Made by a program: the position numbers and the translations under genes. Below, in pieces: positions 9,635 to 19,357 of a DNA stretch of 64,000 bases. Every line of letters starts with the position of its first letter. Position 1 is the stretch's first letter. The stretch is from Peristeroidobacter agariperforans (GTDB taxonomy: Bacteria > Pseudomonadota > Gammaproteobacteria > Steroidobacterales > Steroidobacteraceae): positions 682,001 through 746,000 of the forward strand of contig NZ_RYFW01000003.1 in assembly GCF_004138335.1 (NCBI RefSeq). The letters are read 5' to 3'. Under the pieces are notes generated by a model. The model had not been told where the DNA came from and did no database searches. It saw only the letters and a program-made list of their open reading frames with translations.

Positions 9635-10534
9635 ATGGCCGTTACAGCTGAAGCAGTCAAGATCCTGCGCGAGCGAACTGGCGCAGGCATGATGGAGTGT
9701 AAGAAGGCGCTGGTCGAAGCCAATGGCGACCTGGACGCCGCCGCGGAAGCGATGCGCAAGTCCGGTCTGGCCAAGGCCGACAAGAAGGCCTCGCGCGTCG
9801 CCGCCGAAGGCGTGATCGTTCTGGAGCGCTCGGCCGACGGCAAGCGCGCCGCGATCGTCGAAGTGAACTGCGAGACGGATTTCGTCGCGCGCGAGAAGGA
9901 TTTCCAGAACTTCGCCAGCGCGGTTGCCAAAGTGGCGCTCGATAAGCGTTCGGCCGATGTGGCCGCGCTGGGCGAGCAGGCCATTCCGGGCGGCCAGTCG
10001 ATCGAAGAAACCCGCCGTGCGTTGATCGCCAAGATCGGCGAGAACATCAGCATCCGTCGTTTCCAGATCGTGGAAGCCCCGGCCGTGGTCGGCGCTTACC
10101 TGCACGGCACGCGCATCGGTGCGCTGGTCGTGATGAAGTCCGGCGACGAGGCGGTCGCCAAGGACATCGCGATGCACGTGGCCGCCATCAATCCGGCGCG
10201 CGTCACGGCCTCCGAAGTGCCGGCCGACGAAGTCGCCAAGGAGAAGGGCGTGTTCGTCGAGCAGGCCGCGCAGGATCCGAAGAACGCCGGCAAACCGCGC
10301 GAATTGCTCGAGAAGATCGTCGAGGGCAAGGTCCGCAAGTGGCTGAACGAGATCACGCTGATGGGCCAGCCGTTTGTCAAAGACGACAAACAGACGGTCG
10401 AGCAGTACCTGAAGAAGGCGGGCGGCGAAGTGCTGTCGATCGTGCGTTACGAAGTCGGCGCCGGCATCGAGAAGAAGCAGGAAGATTTCGCCGAGGAAGT
10501 GCGCAAGCAGGTAGAGAGCGCCAAGAAGGCGTAA
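9635..10534 (+). CDS. tsf: Translation elongation factor Ts
   Basis: 299 residues. EF-Ts recycles EF-Tu by displacing GDP. The N-terminal UBA-like module is clear ([21 protein letters not shown]), followed by [10 protein letters not shown], the conserved TDF motif that inserts between EF-Tu and the nucleotide, and the dimerisation domain with HVAAINP. The second half includes [21 protein letters not shown], typical of proteobacterial EF-Ts. The gene is 7 bp after rpsB and ends shortly before a clear intrinsic terminator. Confidence 0.97.
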   Translation: MAVTAEAVKILRERTGAGMMECKKALVEANGDLDAAAEAMRKSGLAKADKKASRVAAEGVIVLERSADGKRAAIVEVNCETDFVAREKDFQNFASAVAKVALDKRSADVAALGEQAIPGGQSIEETRRALIAKIGENISIRRFQIVEAPAVVGAYLHGTRIGALVVMKSGDEAVAKDIAMHVAAINPARVTASEVPADEVAKEKGVFVEQAAQDPKNAGKPRELLEKIVEGKVRKWLNEITLMGQPFVKDDKQTVEQYLKKAGGEVLSIVRYEVGAGIEKKQEDFAEEVRKQVESAKKA

Positions 10535-10563
10535 CCTCCGACCCGCTCAGACATTACGATTTG

Positions 10564-10587
10564 AACCCCGCTTCGGCGGGGTTCTTT
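10564..10587 (+). terminator. Rho-independent terminator after rpsB-tsf
   Basis: Perfect 8-bp stem AACCCCGC / GCGGGGTT with a TTCG tetraloop, followed by CTTT. It lies 30 bp after the tsf stop. The T-tract merges directly into a TATAAT box. Confidence 0.85.
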
Positions 10588-10592
10588 ATAAT
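10587..10592 (+). promoter_or_regulatory. TATAAT box, likely -10 of the pyrH promoter
   Basis: A perfect -10 consensus begins in the T-tract of the tsf terminator. The nearest -35 match is TTGAAC at 10561-10566 with a 20-bp spacer, longer than ideal. A start near 10599 would leave a 27-nt leader before pyrH. The position suggests the downstream run gets its own promoter immediately where rpsB-tsf transcription ends. Confidence 0.45.
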
Positions 10593-10625
10593 GGCCGGCA
10601 GTTTTATCTGAACACCAAGGTTTTC

Positions 10626-11357
10626 ATGGTAGCCACCCCCGCCCCGAACGGCCTGCGCCGCATCCTCCTGAAGCTCTCCGGCGAAGCCCTGATGGGCGAG
10701 GAGGACTACGGCATCGATCCCAAGTTCCTCAAGCGCGTGGCGATGGAGATCCGCGAGGTGATGGGCCTCGGGATGCAGGTAGCCGTGGTCATCGGCGGCG
10801 GAAACATTTTCCGTGGCGCGGGCCTGGCCCGCGCCGGTATGGACCGCGTGACCGGCGATCACATGGGCATGCTGGCGACCGTGATGAACTCGCTCGCCAT
10901 GCAGGATGCGATCGAGGCGCTCGGCATGCACGCCCGGGTGATGTCGGCGATCCGGATCAACCAGGTCTGCGAGGAATACATCCGGCGGCGTGCCGTCCGC
11001 CACCTGGAGAAGGGACGGGTGACCATTCTCGCTGCGGGCACGGGCAATCCGTTCTTCACCACCGACACGGCGGCCTCGTTGCGCGCCATCGAGATCGAAG
11101 CGGACCTGCTGCTGAAGGCGACCAAGGTCAACGGCATTTACACCGACGATCCGATGAAGAACCCGAACGCCACGCGTTATGCGCGCCTCACCTTCGATAA
11201 AGTGCTGACGGATCGTCTCAACGTGATGGACGCCACCGCCATCGTCATGTGCCGCGACAACAACGTGCCGCTGCGCGTATTCGATTTGAACACCCCCGGC
11301 GAACTGCTGCGCATCGTGCGCGGCGAAGACGTCGGTACGTTGGTCACCAACGGGTAG
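10626..11357 (+). CDS. pyrH: Uridylate (UMP) kinase
   Basis: 243 residues, bacterial hexameric UMP kinase of the amino-acid-kinase fold. Phosphorylates UMP to UDP for RNA, DNA and UDP-sugar synthesis. Visible: [13 protein letters not shown] (phosphate loop), [40 protein letters not shown] and [10 protein letters not shown]. First gene after the rpsB-tsf terminator and followed by frr after 14 bp, the usual rpsB-tsf-pyrH-frr order. The first few residues before LRRILLKL vary in the family. Confidence 0.97.
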   Translation: MVATPAPNGLRRILLKLSGEALMGEEDYGIDPKFLKRVAMEIREVMGLGMQVAVVIGGGNIFRGAGLARAGMDRVTGDHMGMLATVMNSLAMQDAIEALGMHARVMSAIRINQVCEEYIRRRAVRHLEKGRVTILAAGTGNPFFTTDTAASLRAIEIEADLLLKATKVNGIYTDDPMKNPNATRYARLTFDKVLTDRLNVMDATAIVMCRDNNVPLRVFDLNTPGELLRIVRGEDVGTLVTNG

Positions 11358-11371
11358 TCCGGAGAACTCAC

Positions 11372-11929
11372 ATGTTAGAAGACGTAAAAAAAGACGCCGT
11401 CGAGCGTATGCAGAAATGCGTCGTCGCGTTTCGCAATGAGCTGAAGCGGCTGCGCACCGGCCGCGCGCACCCGAGCCTGCTCGAGCACATTCGCGTCGAG
11501 TATTACGGCAACGAAGTGCCGTTGAATCAGGTCGCGAACGTCGCGCTGGAAGATGCGCGCACCATCACTGTGACGCCGTGGGAAAAGACCATGGTGGGTG
11601 TGATCGAGAAGGCGATCATGAAGTCCGATCTGGGCTTGATGCCGAACACCGCGGGCACGGTGATTCGCGTGCCGATGCCGCCGCTCACCGAAGAGCGCCG
11701 TCGCGATCTCACCAAAGTCGTGCGTCACGAAGCGGAAAACGCGCGCGTCGCGGTTCGTAACGTGCGTCGCGATGTGAATACCGAGATCAAGGACATGCTC
11801 AAGGAAAAGCTGCTGTCGCAGGACGACGAGCGTCGCGCCGGCGAAGAAGTGCAGAAGCTCACCGACAAGTACGTTGCCGAGATCGAGCAGGTGCTGCAGG
11901 AAAAAGAAAAAGAGCTGATGCAGATCTGA
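11372..11929 (+). CDS. frr: Ribosome recycling factor
   Basis: 185 residues, exactly the usual size. With EF-G it splits post-termination ribosomes. The family signatures are present: [20 protein letters not shown], then [23 protein letters not shown] and the long helix REDVN-like region ending in the [20 protein letters not shown] tail. The start is the ATG giving [13 protein letters not shown], preceded by GGAG (11360-11363); the longer upstream frame is a shadow of pyrH. Confidence 0.97.
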   Translation: MLEDVKKDAVERMQKCVVAFRNELKRLRTGRAHPSLLEHIRVEYYGNEVPLNQVANVALEDARTITVTPWEKTMVGVIEKAIMKSDLGLMPNTAGTVIRVPMPPLTEERRRDLTKVVRHEAENARVAVRNVRRDVNTEIKDMLKEKLLSQDDERRAGEEVQKLTDKYVAEIEQVLQEKEKELMQI

Positions 11930-11942
11930 GCCGAACCCGCTC

Positions 11943-12680
11943 GTGAAGAATTCAACCTCCGGCGGCATTCCGCGGCACATCGCGGTGATCATGGATGGCA
12001 ACGGCCGTTGGGCCGCTGCTCGCGCGCTGCCGCGCACGGCCGGTCATGGCATGGGCGTCCGCACGGTCAAGCAGATCGTCGAAGCCTGCGCCGAGCGGGG
12101 CGTCGAAGCGCTCACCTTGTTCGCGTTCTCCAGCGAGAACTGGCAGCGGCCGCGCGAAGAAGTCTCGATGCTGATGAACCGGTTCCTCGAGGCGCTGGAT
12201 GAGGAGATCGAGAGCTTGCACCGCAACGGTCTGCGGCTGCGTTTCATCGGCAATCTGACGCAGCTGTCAACCGCACTGCGCGAGCGCATGGAAGCAGCCA
12301 TGCGGCTGACCGCCGACAACCAGGGGATGGCGCTGGCGATCGCGGTCGCCTATGGCGGCCGGTGGGATATCACGAACGCCACCCGGGAACTTGCCCGCCG
12401 CTGTGCTGCCGGAGAGATACAGAGCGACGCCATCGACGAGGCGGCGGTCAGCGCGCAACTGGCGCTGGCAGGGCTACCGGATCCCGATCTGCTCATCCGT
12501 ACCGGCGGAGAACAGCGCATCAGCAACTTTCTGCTGTGGAATCTCGCCTACACCGAGCTGTATTTCTGCGACACGCTCTGGCCCGACTTCGGCGCCCGCG
12601 AGCTGGACGCGGCCATCGAGCATTTCGCGCGCCGGCAGCGGCGCTTTGGCCTGACACCAGGCCAAGTGGGGGCGCGCTGA
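11943..12680 (+). CDS. uppS: Undecaprenyl diphosphate synthase
   Basis: 245 residues, GTG start. A cis-prenyltransferase that makes the C55 lipid carrier for peptidoglycan and O-antigen. Conserved regions: IAVIMDGNGRWA (catalytic Asp), GHGMGVRTVK, TLFAFSSENWQRP, and the C-terminal DLLIRTGGEQRISNFLLWN followed by AYTELYF. There is no strong ribosome site, but no other start leaves the MDGNGRW region intact. It overlaps cdsA by 1 bp (TGATG). UppS, CdsA and Dxr together cover lipid precursor supply. Confidence 0.96.
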   Translation: MKNSTSGGIPRHIAVIMDGNGRWAAARALPRTAGHGMGVRTVKQIVEACAERGVEALTLFAFSSENWQRPREEVSMLMNRFLEALDEEIESLHRNGLRLRFIGNLTQLSTALRERMEAAMRLTADNQGMALAIAVAYGGRWDITNATRELARRCAAGEIQSDAIDEAAVSAQLALAGLPDPDLLIRTGGEQRISNFLLWNLAYTELYFCDTLWPDFGARELDAAIEHFARRQRRFGLTPGQVGAR

Positions 12681-13474
12681 TGCTTCGCCAGCGGGTGATC
12701 ACGGCGCTGGTGCTGGCTCCCTTCGTCATCTTCGTCATTCTCTGGGTTCCCCATCCCATCACCTCCGCCGTGCTGGCGCTGCTGGTGGCGGCCGGGGCCT
12801 GGGAGTGGTCGGCCTTTCCAGGATTCACCCACACTTCGACACGGCTGGGCTACGTGGCTTTCATTGCCGCCTGCCTGGGGCTGGCCTGGTATGTCGGGGT
12901 CGATAGCGTCGAATCGGGTCTGTTGCTGTATGCCTCGCTCGCCTGGTGGGTGCTGGCGCTGCTGTGGATCGCCTTCGCGCCGGCCAGCGTGAATCGCGCG
13001 ACGGCCGCCGTCGCCGGCCTGTTTGCGCTGGTGCCGGTCTGGCTGGCGCTGGTGCGGCTGCACGCGCAGGGTCCGCAATTGATGTTGTTCCTGCTGCTGC
13101 TGGTAGTGGCGGCGGATATAGGCGCATATTTCGCCGGGCGCGCGCTCGGCAAGCACAAGCTGGCGCCGCGGGTCAGCCCGGGCAAGACCTGGGAAGGCGT
13201 CGGTGGGGGGCTGGCGGCCGCTGCGCTGATGGCGGCGTTCGGCGTGTGGTGGTTCAGCATGGACACGGTGCCTTTCATGGCGTTGTGCATCCTGGTCGCG
13301 ATTGCTTCGGTGGTCGGCGATCTGACCGAAAGCATGTTCAAGCGTCACGCGGGCCTGAAGGACAGCGGCAATCTGCTGCCCGGCCATGGCGGCGTGCTCG
13401 ATCGCGTGGACAGCGTGACCGCCGCCGCGCCCGTGTTCCTCATCGGCCTGGAACGGCTGGGGCTGCTGCGATGA
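12680..13474 (+). CDS. cdsA: Phosphatidate cytidylyltransferase
   Basis: 264 residues, integral inner-membrane enzyme making CDP-diacylglycerol from CTP and phosphatidate. About seven to eight hydrophobic segments are evident, starting with [18 protein letters not shown]. The CdsA signature is near the C-terminus: [20 protein letters not shown] followed by GGVLDRVDS. The ATG overlaps the uppS stop, and its own stop overlaps the dxr start by 4 bp. Confidence 0.95.
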   Translation: MLRQRVITALVLAPFVIFVILWVPHPITSAVLALLVAAGAWEWSAFPGFTHTSTRLGYVAFIAACLGLAWYVGVDSVESGLLLYASLAWWVLALLWIAFAPASVNRATAAVAGLFALVPVWLALVRLHAQGPQLMLFLLLLVVAADIGAYFAGRALGKHKLAPRVSPGKTWEGVGGGLAAAALMAAFGVWWFSMDTVPFMALCILVAIASVVGDLTESMFKRHAGLKDSGNLLPGHGGVLDRVDSVTAAAPVFLIGLERLGLLR

Positions 13475-14679
13475 GCGCGGCCCGCATGCGAGTGGCCGTG
13501 CTCGGCTCGACCGGCAGCATCGGCCTCAGCACGCTCGACGTGCTGGCTCGTCATCCCGATCGTTTCGAAGTATTCGCGCTCAGCGCTCACAACAACATTG
13601 CGCGGCTGCGTGAGCAGTGTCTTGCCCATCGTCCGCAATTTGCGGTTGTGGTCGACCCGGTCGCGGCCGTGAAACTCACTTCGGAACTACACACCGCGGG
13701 CTGCACGACTCGCGTATTGGTCGGAGAAGCGGCGCTGAGTGAAGTTGCGGCTCACGAGCAGGTCGATGCAGTGATGGCTGCCATCGTCGGCGCGGCCGGC
13801 CTGCCTTCGAGCCTGGCGGCGGCGCGCGCCGGCAAGCGGATCATGCTCGCGAACAAGGAAGCATTGGTGATGTCCGGCCCCTTGTTCATGCAGGCGGTGC
13901 GGGAAGGCGGGGCGACGTTGTTGCCCGTGGATAGCGAGCACAACGCGGTGTTCCAATGTATGAGCGGGCCTGGTGCGACTCAGGCCGGCGTGATCCGTGC
14001 CGATGTCCGGCGCGTGCTGCTGACGGCCTCGGGTGGACCTTTCCTGCGCACCCCTGCCGGCGCGCTGCGGGCGGTCACGCCTGAACAAGCCTGCAAGCAC
14101 CCGCGTTGGGTGATGGGTCGCAAGATCTCGGTGGATTCGGCCACGCTGATGAACAAGGGATTGGAACAGATCGAGGCTTGTTTGCTGTTTGCCTTGCCGC
14201 CGGCGCAGGTCGAGGTGGTCGTGCACCCCCAGAGCATCGTGCACTCACTGGTCGAATACATCGACGGCTCGATGCTGGCGCAGTTGGGCAATCCCGACAT
14301 GCGCACGCCGATCGCGCACGCGCTCGGCTGGCCGGAGCGGATCGCCTCCGGTGTAGAATCGCTCGATATTTTGCGGGCTGCGCGCCTGGACTTCGAAGCT
14401 CCCGACGCGACCCGCTTTCCAGCCTTGAGGCTGGCGCGTGCTGCGGCGGAAGCGGGCGGCACTGCTCCGGCAGTATTGAACGCTGCGAACGAAGTCGCTG
14501 TCGAAGCTTTCTTACAGCGCCGGCTGTCATTCCTGGAAATTCCGGAAGTGATCGAGCGCGTGCTGGCGCGTCACCAGACGCTGCCGGCGAGCTCGCTCGA
14601 CGATGTGTTGGGCGCGGATGACTGGGCGCGTCGCGAGGCGCAAGCGGCCCTGACGGCGGCCGCGGGAGTGTGTGCATGA
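13471..14679 (+). CDS. dxr: 1-deoxy-D-xylulose 5-phosphate reductoisomerase
   Basis: 402 residues. Commits DXP to the MEP isoprenoid pathway, using NADPH and a divalent metal. Visible: [16 protein letters not shown] (NADPH-binding), [24 protein letters not shown] (metal Asp/Glu), [29 protein letters not shown] and [11 protein letters not shown]. Start at the ATG overlapping the cdsA stop. The pathway enzymes ispD and ispF are also in this window, about 34 kb downstream. Overlaps rseP by 4 bp. Confidence 0.97.
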   Translation: MSAARMRVAVLGSTGSIGLSTLDVLARHPDRFEVFALSAHNNIARLREQCLAHRPQFAVVVDPVAAVKLTSELHTAGCTTRVLVGEAALSEVAAHEQVDAVMAAIVGAAGLPSSLAAARAGKRIMLANKEALVMSGPLFMQAVREGGATLLPVDSEHNAVFQCMSGPGATQAGVIRADVRRVLLTASGGPFLRTPAGALRAVTPEQACKHPRWVMGRKISVDSATLMNKGLEQIEACLLFALPPAQVEVVVHPQSIVHSLVEYIDGSMLAQLGNPDMRTPIAHALGWPERIASGVESLDILRAARLDFEAPDATRFPALRLARAAAEAGGTAPAVLNAANEVAVEAFLQRRLSFLEIPEVIERVLARHQTLPASSLDDVLGADDWARREAQAALTAAAGVCA

Positions 14680-16076
14680 TTACCCCGAGCGGTCCGCTGG
14701 AATGGCTCATCGCCATCGTCGGATTCATCATCGCCATCGGCATCCTGGTCTCGGTGCACGAGTTCGGCCACTACTGGGTGGCGCGCCGGCTCGGCATCAA
14801 GGTGCTGCGGTTCTCGATCGGTTTCGGCAAGCCGCTGTGGAAGCGCGTCGGTCGCGACAAGGACCAGGTCGAATACGTGATCGCGGCCATTCCGCTCGGC
14901 GGCTACGTGAAATTGCTCGACGAGCGAGAAGGCGACGTGCCTGCAGCGGACCTGCCGCGTGCGTTCACTCGCCAGCCGGTGTGGAAGCGCATTGCCGTGC
15001 TGCTCGCCGGGCCGATGTTCAATCTGTTTTTCGCGGTGTTTCTGTATTGGATCCTGTTCACCGCGGGCGTGCCGGCGCCGCGCTCGATCGTCGGCGACGT
15101 GGAACCCAATTCGATCGCCGCGCAGGCCGGCCTTCGTTTCGAGGATCACATCGTCAACGTCGGCGGCCAGCCCACCGATACCTGGGAAGAAGCGACGCTC
15201 GGCATCATCGAAGACCTCACCGATGACGGCCAGATTCACATGCGCGTCCGTGGTGTCGATGGCAGCGAGCGCGACCTGGTCCTGGATGCCGGCAATCGCA
15301 GCCGCGAGCTCACGCAGCCCGACGCGCTGATGCCCGGCCTGGGTTTCGATATCTGGCGGCCGAGAGTGCCCGCCGTAGTCGCGACGGTGATGAACGATAC
15401 CGCTGCTGCTCGCGCCGGCCTGAAGGTCGGCGATGAGATCCTGAAAGTGGACCAGCAGCCAGTGGCCGACTTCAGCGAGCTGGTGACGCGGGTCAAGCCG
15501 TACCCGGGCCGCGACGTGACCTTGGAGATCCGCCGGGACGGACAGATCCTGTCGGTGCCGCTGACCATCGGTGAGAGCCAGCAGGCGGGCAAGCCGATCG
15601 GGCTGATTGGCATCGGGCCGGAGAACAAGCCCATCCAGACCGGCCGCACTTTCGAAGACATGGTGGCGCTGCAGAAGTACGGTGTGTTCGCTGCGGTGGG
15701 GCAGGCGGCTACGAAGACCTGGGACACCTCGGTGTTCACGTTGCGCATCGTCGGCCGGATCGTGACCGGCAACGTGTCCCTGAAGGCTATTTCCGGACCG
15801 ATCAGCATCGCCGAAACGGCGGGCTTCGCGATCCGGCAGGGCTGGCGCTTCTTCCTGGGGATCCTGGCGCTGATCAGTATCAGCCTGGGCGTGCTGAACC
15901 TGTTGCCGATTCCGATCCTGGACGGCGGTCAGATCGTGTATCAGCTCGCGGAACTGGTGAAGGGCAAGCCGGTCTCAGAACGTGCACTCCAGCTCGGGCA
16001 CAGCATCGGCATCGCGGTGCTGATCCTGATGATGACGCTGGCCTTCTACAACGACATCGTGCGACATCTGAATTAA
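14676..16076 (+). CDS. rseP: Site-2 protease RseP
   Basis: 466 residues; I use the ATG overlapping the dxr stop rather than the GTG 6 bp upstream. An intramembrane zinc metalloprotease that cuts RseA after DegS, releasing sigma-E under outer-membrane stress. It has HEFGH in the first membrane helix (metal ligands and Glu), two tandem periplasmic PDZ domains (around residues 120-200 and 215-295), and the C-terminal [12 protein letters not shown] motif giving the third zinc ligand (Asp). It lies just before bamA, whose folding defects this protease helps sense. Confidence 0.96.
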   Translation: MITPSGPLEWLIAIVGFIIAIGILVSVHEFGHYWVARRLGIKVLRFSIGFGKPLWKRVGRDKDQVEYVIAAIPLGGYVKLLDEREGDVPAADLPRAFTRQPVWKRIAVLLAGPMFNLFFAVFLYWILFTAGVPAPRSIVGDVEPNSIAAQAGLRFEDHIVNVGGQPTDTWEEATLGIIEDLTDDGQIHMRVRGVDGSERDLVLDAGNRSRELTQPDALMPGLGFDIWRPRVPAVVATVMNDTAAARAGLKVGDEILKVDQQPVADFSELVTRVKPYPGRDVTLEIRRDGQILSVPLTIGESQQAGKPIGLIGIGPENKPIQTGRTFEDMVALQKYGVFAAVGQAATKTWDTSVFTLRIVGRIVTGNVSLKAISGPISIAETAGFAIRQGWRFFLGILALISISLGVLNLLPIPILDGGQIVYQLAELVKGKPVSERALQLGHSIGIAVLILMMTLAFYNDIVRHLN

Positions 16077-16170
16077 TGGCGCCGGTGATGCACATGATGC
16101 AGGGTCGGGGCAGCGTGGCGGCCCATTCCGATATAAACATGGCAAAAGAGAAAATAGGGGCATAGGGCTG

Positions 16171-18633
16171 ATGCGGTTGAAGTCCATCATCCACGCGACT
16201 CTCGCGGTCGCAGCGGCAGGTGCTGTGCCAGGCGTTTGGCCCGGCGTCGCCGTCGCGCAAGTCGCCGCCGCGTCGCCGTCCAGCTTCACGGTCGGCGATA
16301 TTCGTATCGAAGGCCTGCAGCGCATTTCCGAAGGCACGGTGTACAACTATCTGCCGGTGAACATCGGCGATCAGATCGACGAGCGCCGCATTCAGGAAGC
16401 GCTGCGCGCCATGTACAACACCGGCTTCTTCCGCGACGTCGAGATTCGTCGCGACGGCGGCACGCTGGTGGTCGCAGTGCTCGAGCGTCCCTCGATCGAG
16501 AGCTTCGAGATCAAGGGCAACAAGGACATCAAGACCGAGGACCTGCAGAAGTCGCTGCGCAACGTCGGTCTCGCCACCGGCAAGACCTTCGATCAGTCGG
16601 TGCTCGATGAGGTGAAGCAGTACCTCACCGATCAATATTTCTCCCGCGGCAAGTACGCGGTGCGCGTCGACACCAAGGTCGAGGAGGTGCCGGGCAACAA
16701 GGTCAAGCTGACCATCGACGTGAACGAAGGCAAGCGCGCCCGCATCCGCCAGATCAACATCGCCGGCAACACCGCGTTCACCGACGAAGATCTGCGCGAA
16801 GAATTCGAGCTGAACACGCCGAACTGGCTGTCCTGGTACAAGCAGGACGATCGCTACTCGCGCGAATCGCTGTCGGGCGATCTGGAAAAGCTGCGCTCGT
16901 ACTACATGGACCGCGGCTACGCGAATTTCCACGTGACCTCGACGCAGGTCGCGATCGCCCCCGAGAAGGACGACATCTTCGTCACGGTCAACGTCGACGA
17001 AGGCGATGTGTTCAAGATCTCCGAGATCAAGATGGCCGGCAACATGGTCGTGCCGGAGTCGGAGCTGCGCCGCCTGATCTTCTTCAAGCCCGGCGACACC
17101 TATTCGCTGCGGCAGATCACCGCGACCCAGGAAGCGATGAAGCTGCGCCTCGGCATCGACGGCTATGCGTTCGCAACCGTCGATCCGGTGCCGACGCCGA
17201 ACAACGACACCAAGGAAATCTCGCTCACGTTCGTCGTCGATCCGAAGAACCGCGTGTATGTGCGCCGTGTGAATTTCAACGGCACCTCGGGCGTGAACGA
17301 CGAGGTGTTCCGCCGCGAAATGCGCCAGTTCGAAGGCGCATATCTGTCGAACGCCGCGGTGGAGCGTTCCAAACAACGTATCCAGCGTCTGCCGTTCATT
17401 CAAAAGGTCGAGGTGGAGACCAATCAGGTGCCGGGCGCGGCCGACCTGGTGGACGTCGATTTCCAGATCGAGGAGGGCTTGCCCGGCCAGTTCGGCGGCG
17501 GCATCGGCTACTCCGAGTCGCAGTCGATCATCCTGAACGGCAACTTCGTGCACTCGAACTTCATGGGCACGGGCAACCGTATCGCGGCGGAGATCAACTC
17601 CGGCCGTTACGCCAAGGCGTTCAGTTTCTCGCACACCGATCGCTACACGACCATCGATGAAGTGCAGCGGACGATTTCGGCAGGCTATCGCGACGTCACG
17701 CAGTTCACATCGGCGACCTCGGACTTCGATACCGAGACGATCACGCTGGGCATCAACTACGACTGGCCGATCACCGAATATCAATATCTCGGCGTGGGTC
17801 TGTCGGCCCAGCGTGCCGAGCTCGTCACCAGCGAAGGCGGCAGCGCGACGCAGGCGACCGACTGGGTGCGCTCGAACGGCAACGCCAAGACCCGCTGCGT
17901 GGAGTTCGTGGTCGACGGAGCTTGCGACGACAGCTTCGAATACAACTTGTACAGCAGCTCGTTCGACACGCTCGAGCTGAACATGGGCTGGCGTTATGAC
18001 TCGCGCAACCGAGCCATCTTCGCGGACCGCGGCGCGCGTCATCGTTTCAATATCGGCTACACGGTGCCGGGCAGCGACGTCGAGTTCTGGACCGCGTCGT
18101 ACGATTACCTGCAGTTCCTGCCCATCTGGCGCAGCCTGACGCTGATGATCAACTTCGAGCTGGCTTATGGTGAAGCGCTGGGCGACACCACCGCGCTGCC
18201 GCCGTATCGTCAGTATTTTGGCGGTGGCCCGGACTCGGTGCGCGGCTTCCGCGAAAGCCGCCTGGGTCCCAAGGACAACTTCGGCCGCCCGTATGGCGGC
18301 AATATCAAGACCATCGCCCAGACCGAGCTGCTGCTGCCGATGCCGGAAAAATGGCGTAATAGCGCCCGTTTCAGCCTGTTCTACGACATCGGCAACGTGT
18401 TCTCGGATCAGAACATCAAGTTCTACGGGCCCGATCAGGTGACTGAAGTGGACTACGGGTTCAGTTATGATGAGCTCCGGCAGTCCGCCGGTGTGGCCGT
18501 GCAATGGCTGGCCCCGCTGGGCGTGTTCCGGTTCAGCTACGCGGTGCCGCTCAAGAAGGTCAGTGGCGACACCAATGCGCGCTACGGCGACGAAACCGAG
18601 GGCTTCCAGTTCTCGATCGGCCAGGCGTTCTGA
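16171..18633 (+). CDS. bamA: Outer membrane assembly factor BamA
   Basis: 820 residues. Core of the BAM complex that inserts beta-barrel proteins into the outer membrane. Signal peptide of about 30 residues ending in AVAQ, then five POTRA domains (the first starts near FTVGDIRIEGLQRISEGTVY, the fifth near VDPKNRVYVRRVNF), then a 16-strand barrel with the VRGF motif of loop 6 (PDSVRGFRESRLGP) and a terminal Phe (FSIGQAF). The 94-bp gap before it contains the AT-rich segment GATATAAACATGG, a possible extra promoter. Skp follows, a partner in the same pathway. Confidence 0.97.
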   Translation: MRLKSIIHATLAVAAAGAVPGVWPGVAVAQVAAASPSSFTVGDIRIEGLQRISEGTVYNYLPVNIGDQIDERRIQEALRAMYNTGFFRDVEIRRDGGTLVVAVLERPSIESFEIKGNKDIKTEDLQKSLRNVGLATGKTFDQSVLDEVKQYLTDQYFSRGKYAVRVDTKVEEVPGNKVKLTIDVNEGKRARIRQINIAGNTAFTDEDLREEFELNTPNWLSWYKQDDRYSRESLSGDLEKLRSYYMDRGYANFHVTSTQVAIAPEKDDIFVTVNVDEGDVFKISEIKMAGNMVVPESELRRLIFFKPGDTYSLRQITATQEAMKLRLGIDGYAFATVDPVPTPNNDTKEISLTFVVDPKNRVYVRRVNFNGTSGVNDEVFRREMRQFEGAYLSNAAVERSKQRIQRLPFIQKVEVETNQVPGAADLVDVDFQIEEGLPGQFGGGIGYSESQSIILNGNFVHSNFMGTGNRIAAEINSGRYAKAFSFSHTDRYTTIDEVQRTISAGYRDVTQFTSATSDFDTETITLGINYDWPITEYQYLGVGLSAQRAELVTSEGGSATQATDWVRSNGNAKTRCVEFVVDGACDDSFEYNLYSSSFDTLELNMGWRYDSRNRAIFADRGARHRFNIGYTVPGSDVEFWTASYDYLQFLPIWRSLTLMINFELAYGEALGDTTALPPYRQYFGGGPDSVRGFRESRLGPKDNFGRPYGGNIKTIAQTELLLPMPEKWRNSARFSLFYDIGNVFSDQNIKFYGPDQVTEVDYGFSYDELRQSAGVAVQWLAPLGVFRFSYAVPLKKVSGDTNARYGDETEGFQFSIGQAF

Positions 18634-18673
18634 CGATCGCGCGGCGGGCTGTTAGCTTCTTATTACGATAAAT

Positions 18674-18682
18674 TGGGATACT
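18674..18682 (+). promoter_or_regulatory. Possible extended -10 element before skp
   Basis: TGGGATACT fits an extended -10 (TG-n-GATACT) in an unusually AT-rich 40 bp between bamA and skp. No good -35 is present, and a start near 18689 would leave only about 10 nt before the ATG, so the call is weak. Confidence 0.22.
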
Positions 18683-18698
18683 TTTTCCGAGGTTGGAT

Positions 18699-19289
18699 AT
18701 GGCACGTTTGAGCATTCCTGCTTTTCTGCTCGCTCCGCTGGCGCTGTCCGTCGCCCTGTTTGCGCCGGTCGCCGGCGCCCAGACGCAGCTGAAGATTGCC
18801 GTGGTCAACGTGCCGCGGCTGCTGGAGGAGGCTCCGCAGGCGAAGTCGGCCATGCAGGCCCTGCAGGATGAGTTCTCGCCGCGCCAGCGCGAGATGGCGG
18901 CTCAGCAGAAAGATCTGAAGGCCAAGGAAGAAAAACTGCAGCGTGACGGCGCGGTGATGGCCGAGAACGAGCGTCGCAATTCCGAGAAGGAACTGCGCGA
19001 AGGTCAGCGCGACCTGGCTCGCAAGCAGAATGAATACGTCGAAGACCTGAACGTGCGCCGTAACGAAGAGCTGGGCAAGCTGCAGCGCTCGCTGTTGCAG
19101 GAAGTGCAGACCTTCGCACGTTCATCGGGCTACGACCTGGTGGTGGGCGACGGCGTGTTGTTCGTCAACGAGTCGCTCGACATCACTCCGCAGATCCTCA
19201 CTGCCTTGCAGGCTCGCGCCAAGACGGGCGGCGGCCCGAAGCCGGCCACGCCGCCGGCGAAGCCCGCTTCGCCGCCGGCGAAGCAGTAA
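18699..19289 (+). CDS. skp: Periplasmic chaperone Skp/OmpH
   Basis: 196 residues from the ATG at 18699 (GAGG just upstream; the TTG at 18693 is less likely). Signal peptide MARLSIPAFLLAPLALSVAL ending in AGAQ. The mature protein has the OmpH pattern: a short strand KIAVVNVPRLLEEAP, a long charged coiled coil (about residues 60-140) forming the tentacles, and the closing YDLVVGDGVLFVNESLDIT strand. It holds unfolded outer-membrane proteins for BamA. The C-terminus ends in a Pro/Ala/Lys-rich tail (PATPPAKPASPPAKQ) that enterobacterial Skp lacks. Confidence 0.93.
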   Translation: MARLSIPAFLLAPLALSVALFAPVAGAQTQLKIAVVNVPRLLEEAPQAKSAMQALQDEFSPRQREMAAQQKDLKAKEEKLQRDGAVMAENERRNSEKELREGQRDLARKQNEYVEDLNVRRNEELGKLQRSLLQEVQTFARSSGYDLVVGDGVLFVNESLDITPQILTALQARAKTGGGPKPATPPAKPASPPAKQ

Positions 19290-19337
19290 TCCATGGATAA
19301 TTCCATTCAATCCGCGCGCAGCCGTTCCGGGCTGCGC
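19266..19337 (+). repeat. Two consecutive GC hairpins at the skp/lpxD junction
   Basis: Hairpin 1: GCTTCGCC / GGCGAAGC with a GCC loop (19266-19284), inside the last skp codons. Hairpin 2: GCGCAGCC / GGCTGCGC with loop GTTCCG (19316-19337), in the gap. Both stems are perfect 8-bp. Neither has a T-run. They could partly terminate transcription or protect the skp message, since Skp is needed in far larger amounts than the Lpx enzymes. Confidence 0.45.
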
Positions 19338-19357
19338 CGCTGAGCCGGGCGACGGCG

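Noticed and set aside
8491-10053. 520-codon minus-strand frame across rpsB and tsf
   Set aside because: Antisense to two essential genes with perfect family matches.
15880-18504. 874-codon antisense frame across bamA
   Set aside because: Shadow of bamA; low-complexity His/Arg/Val translation.
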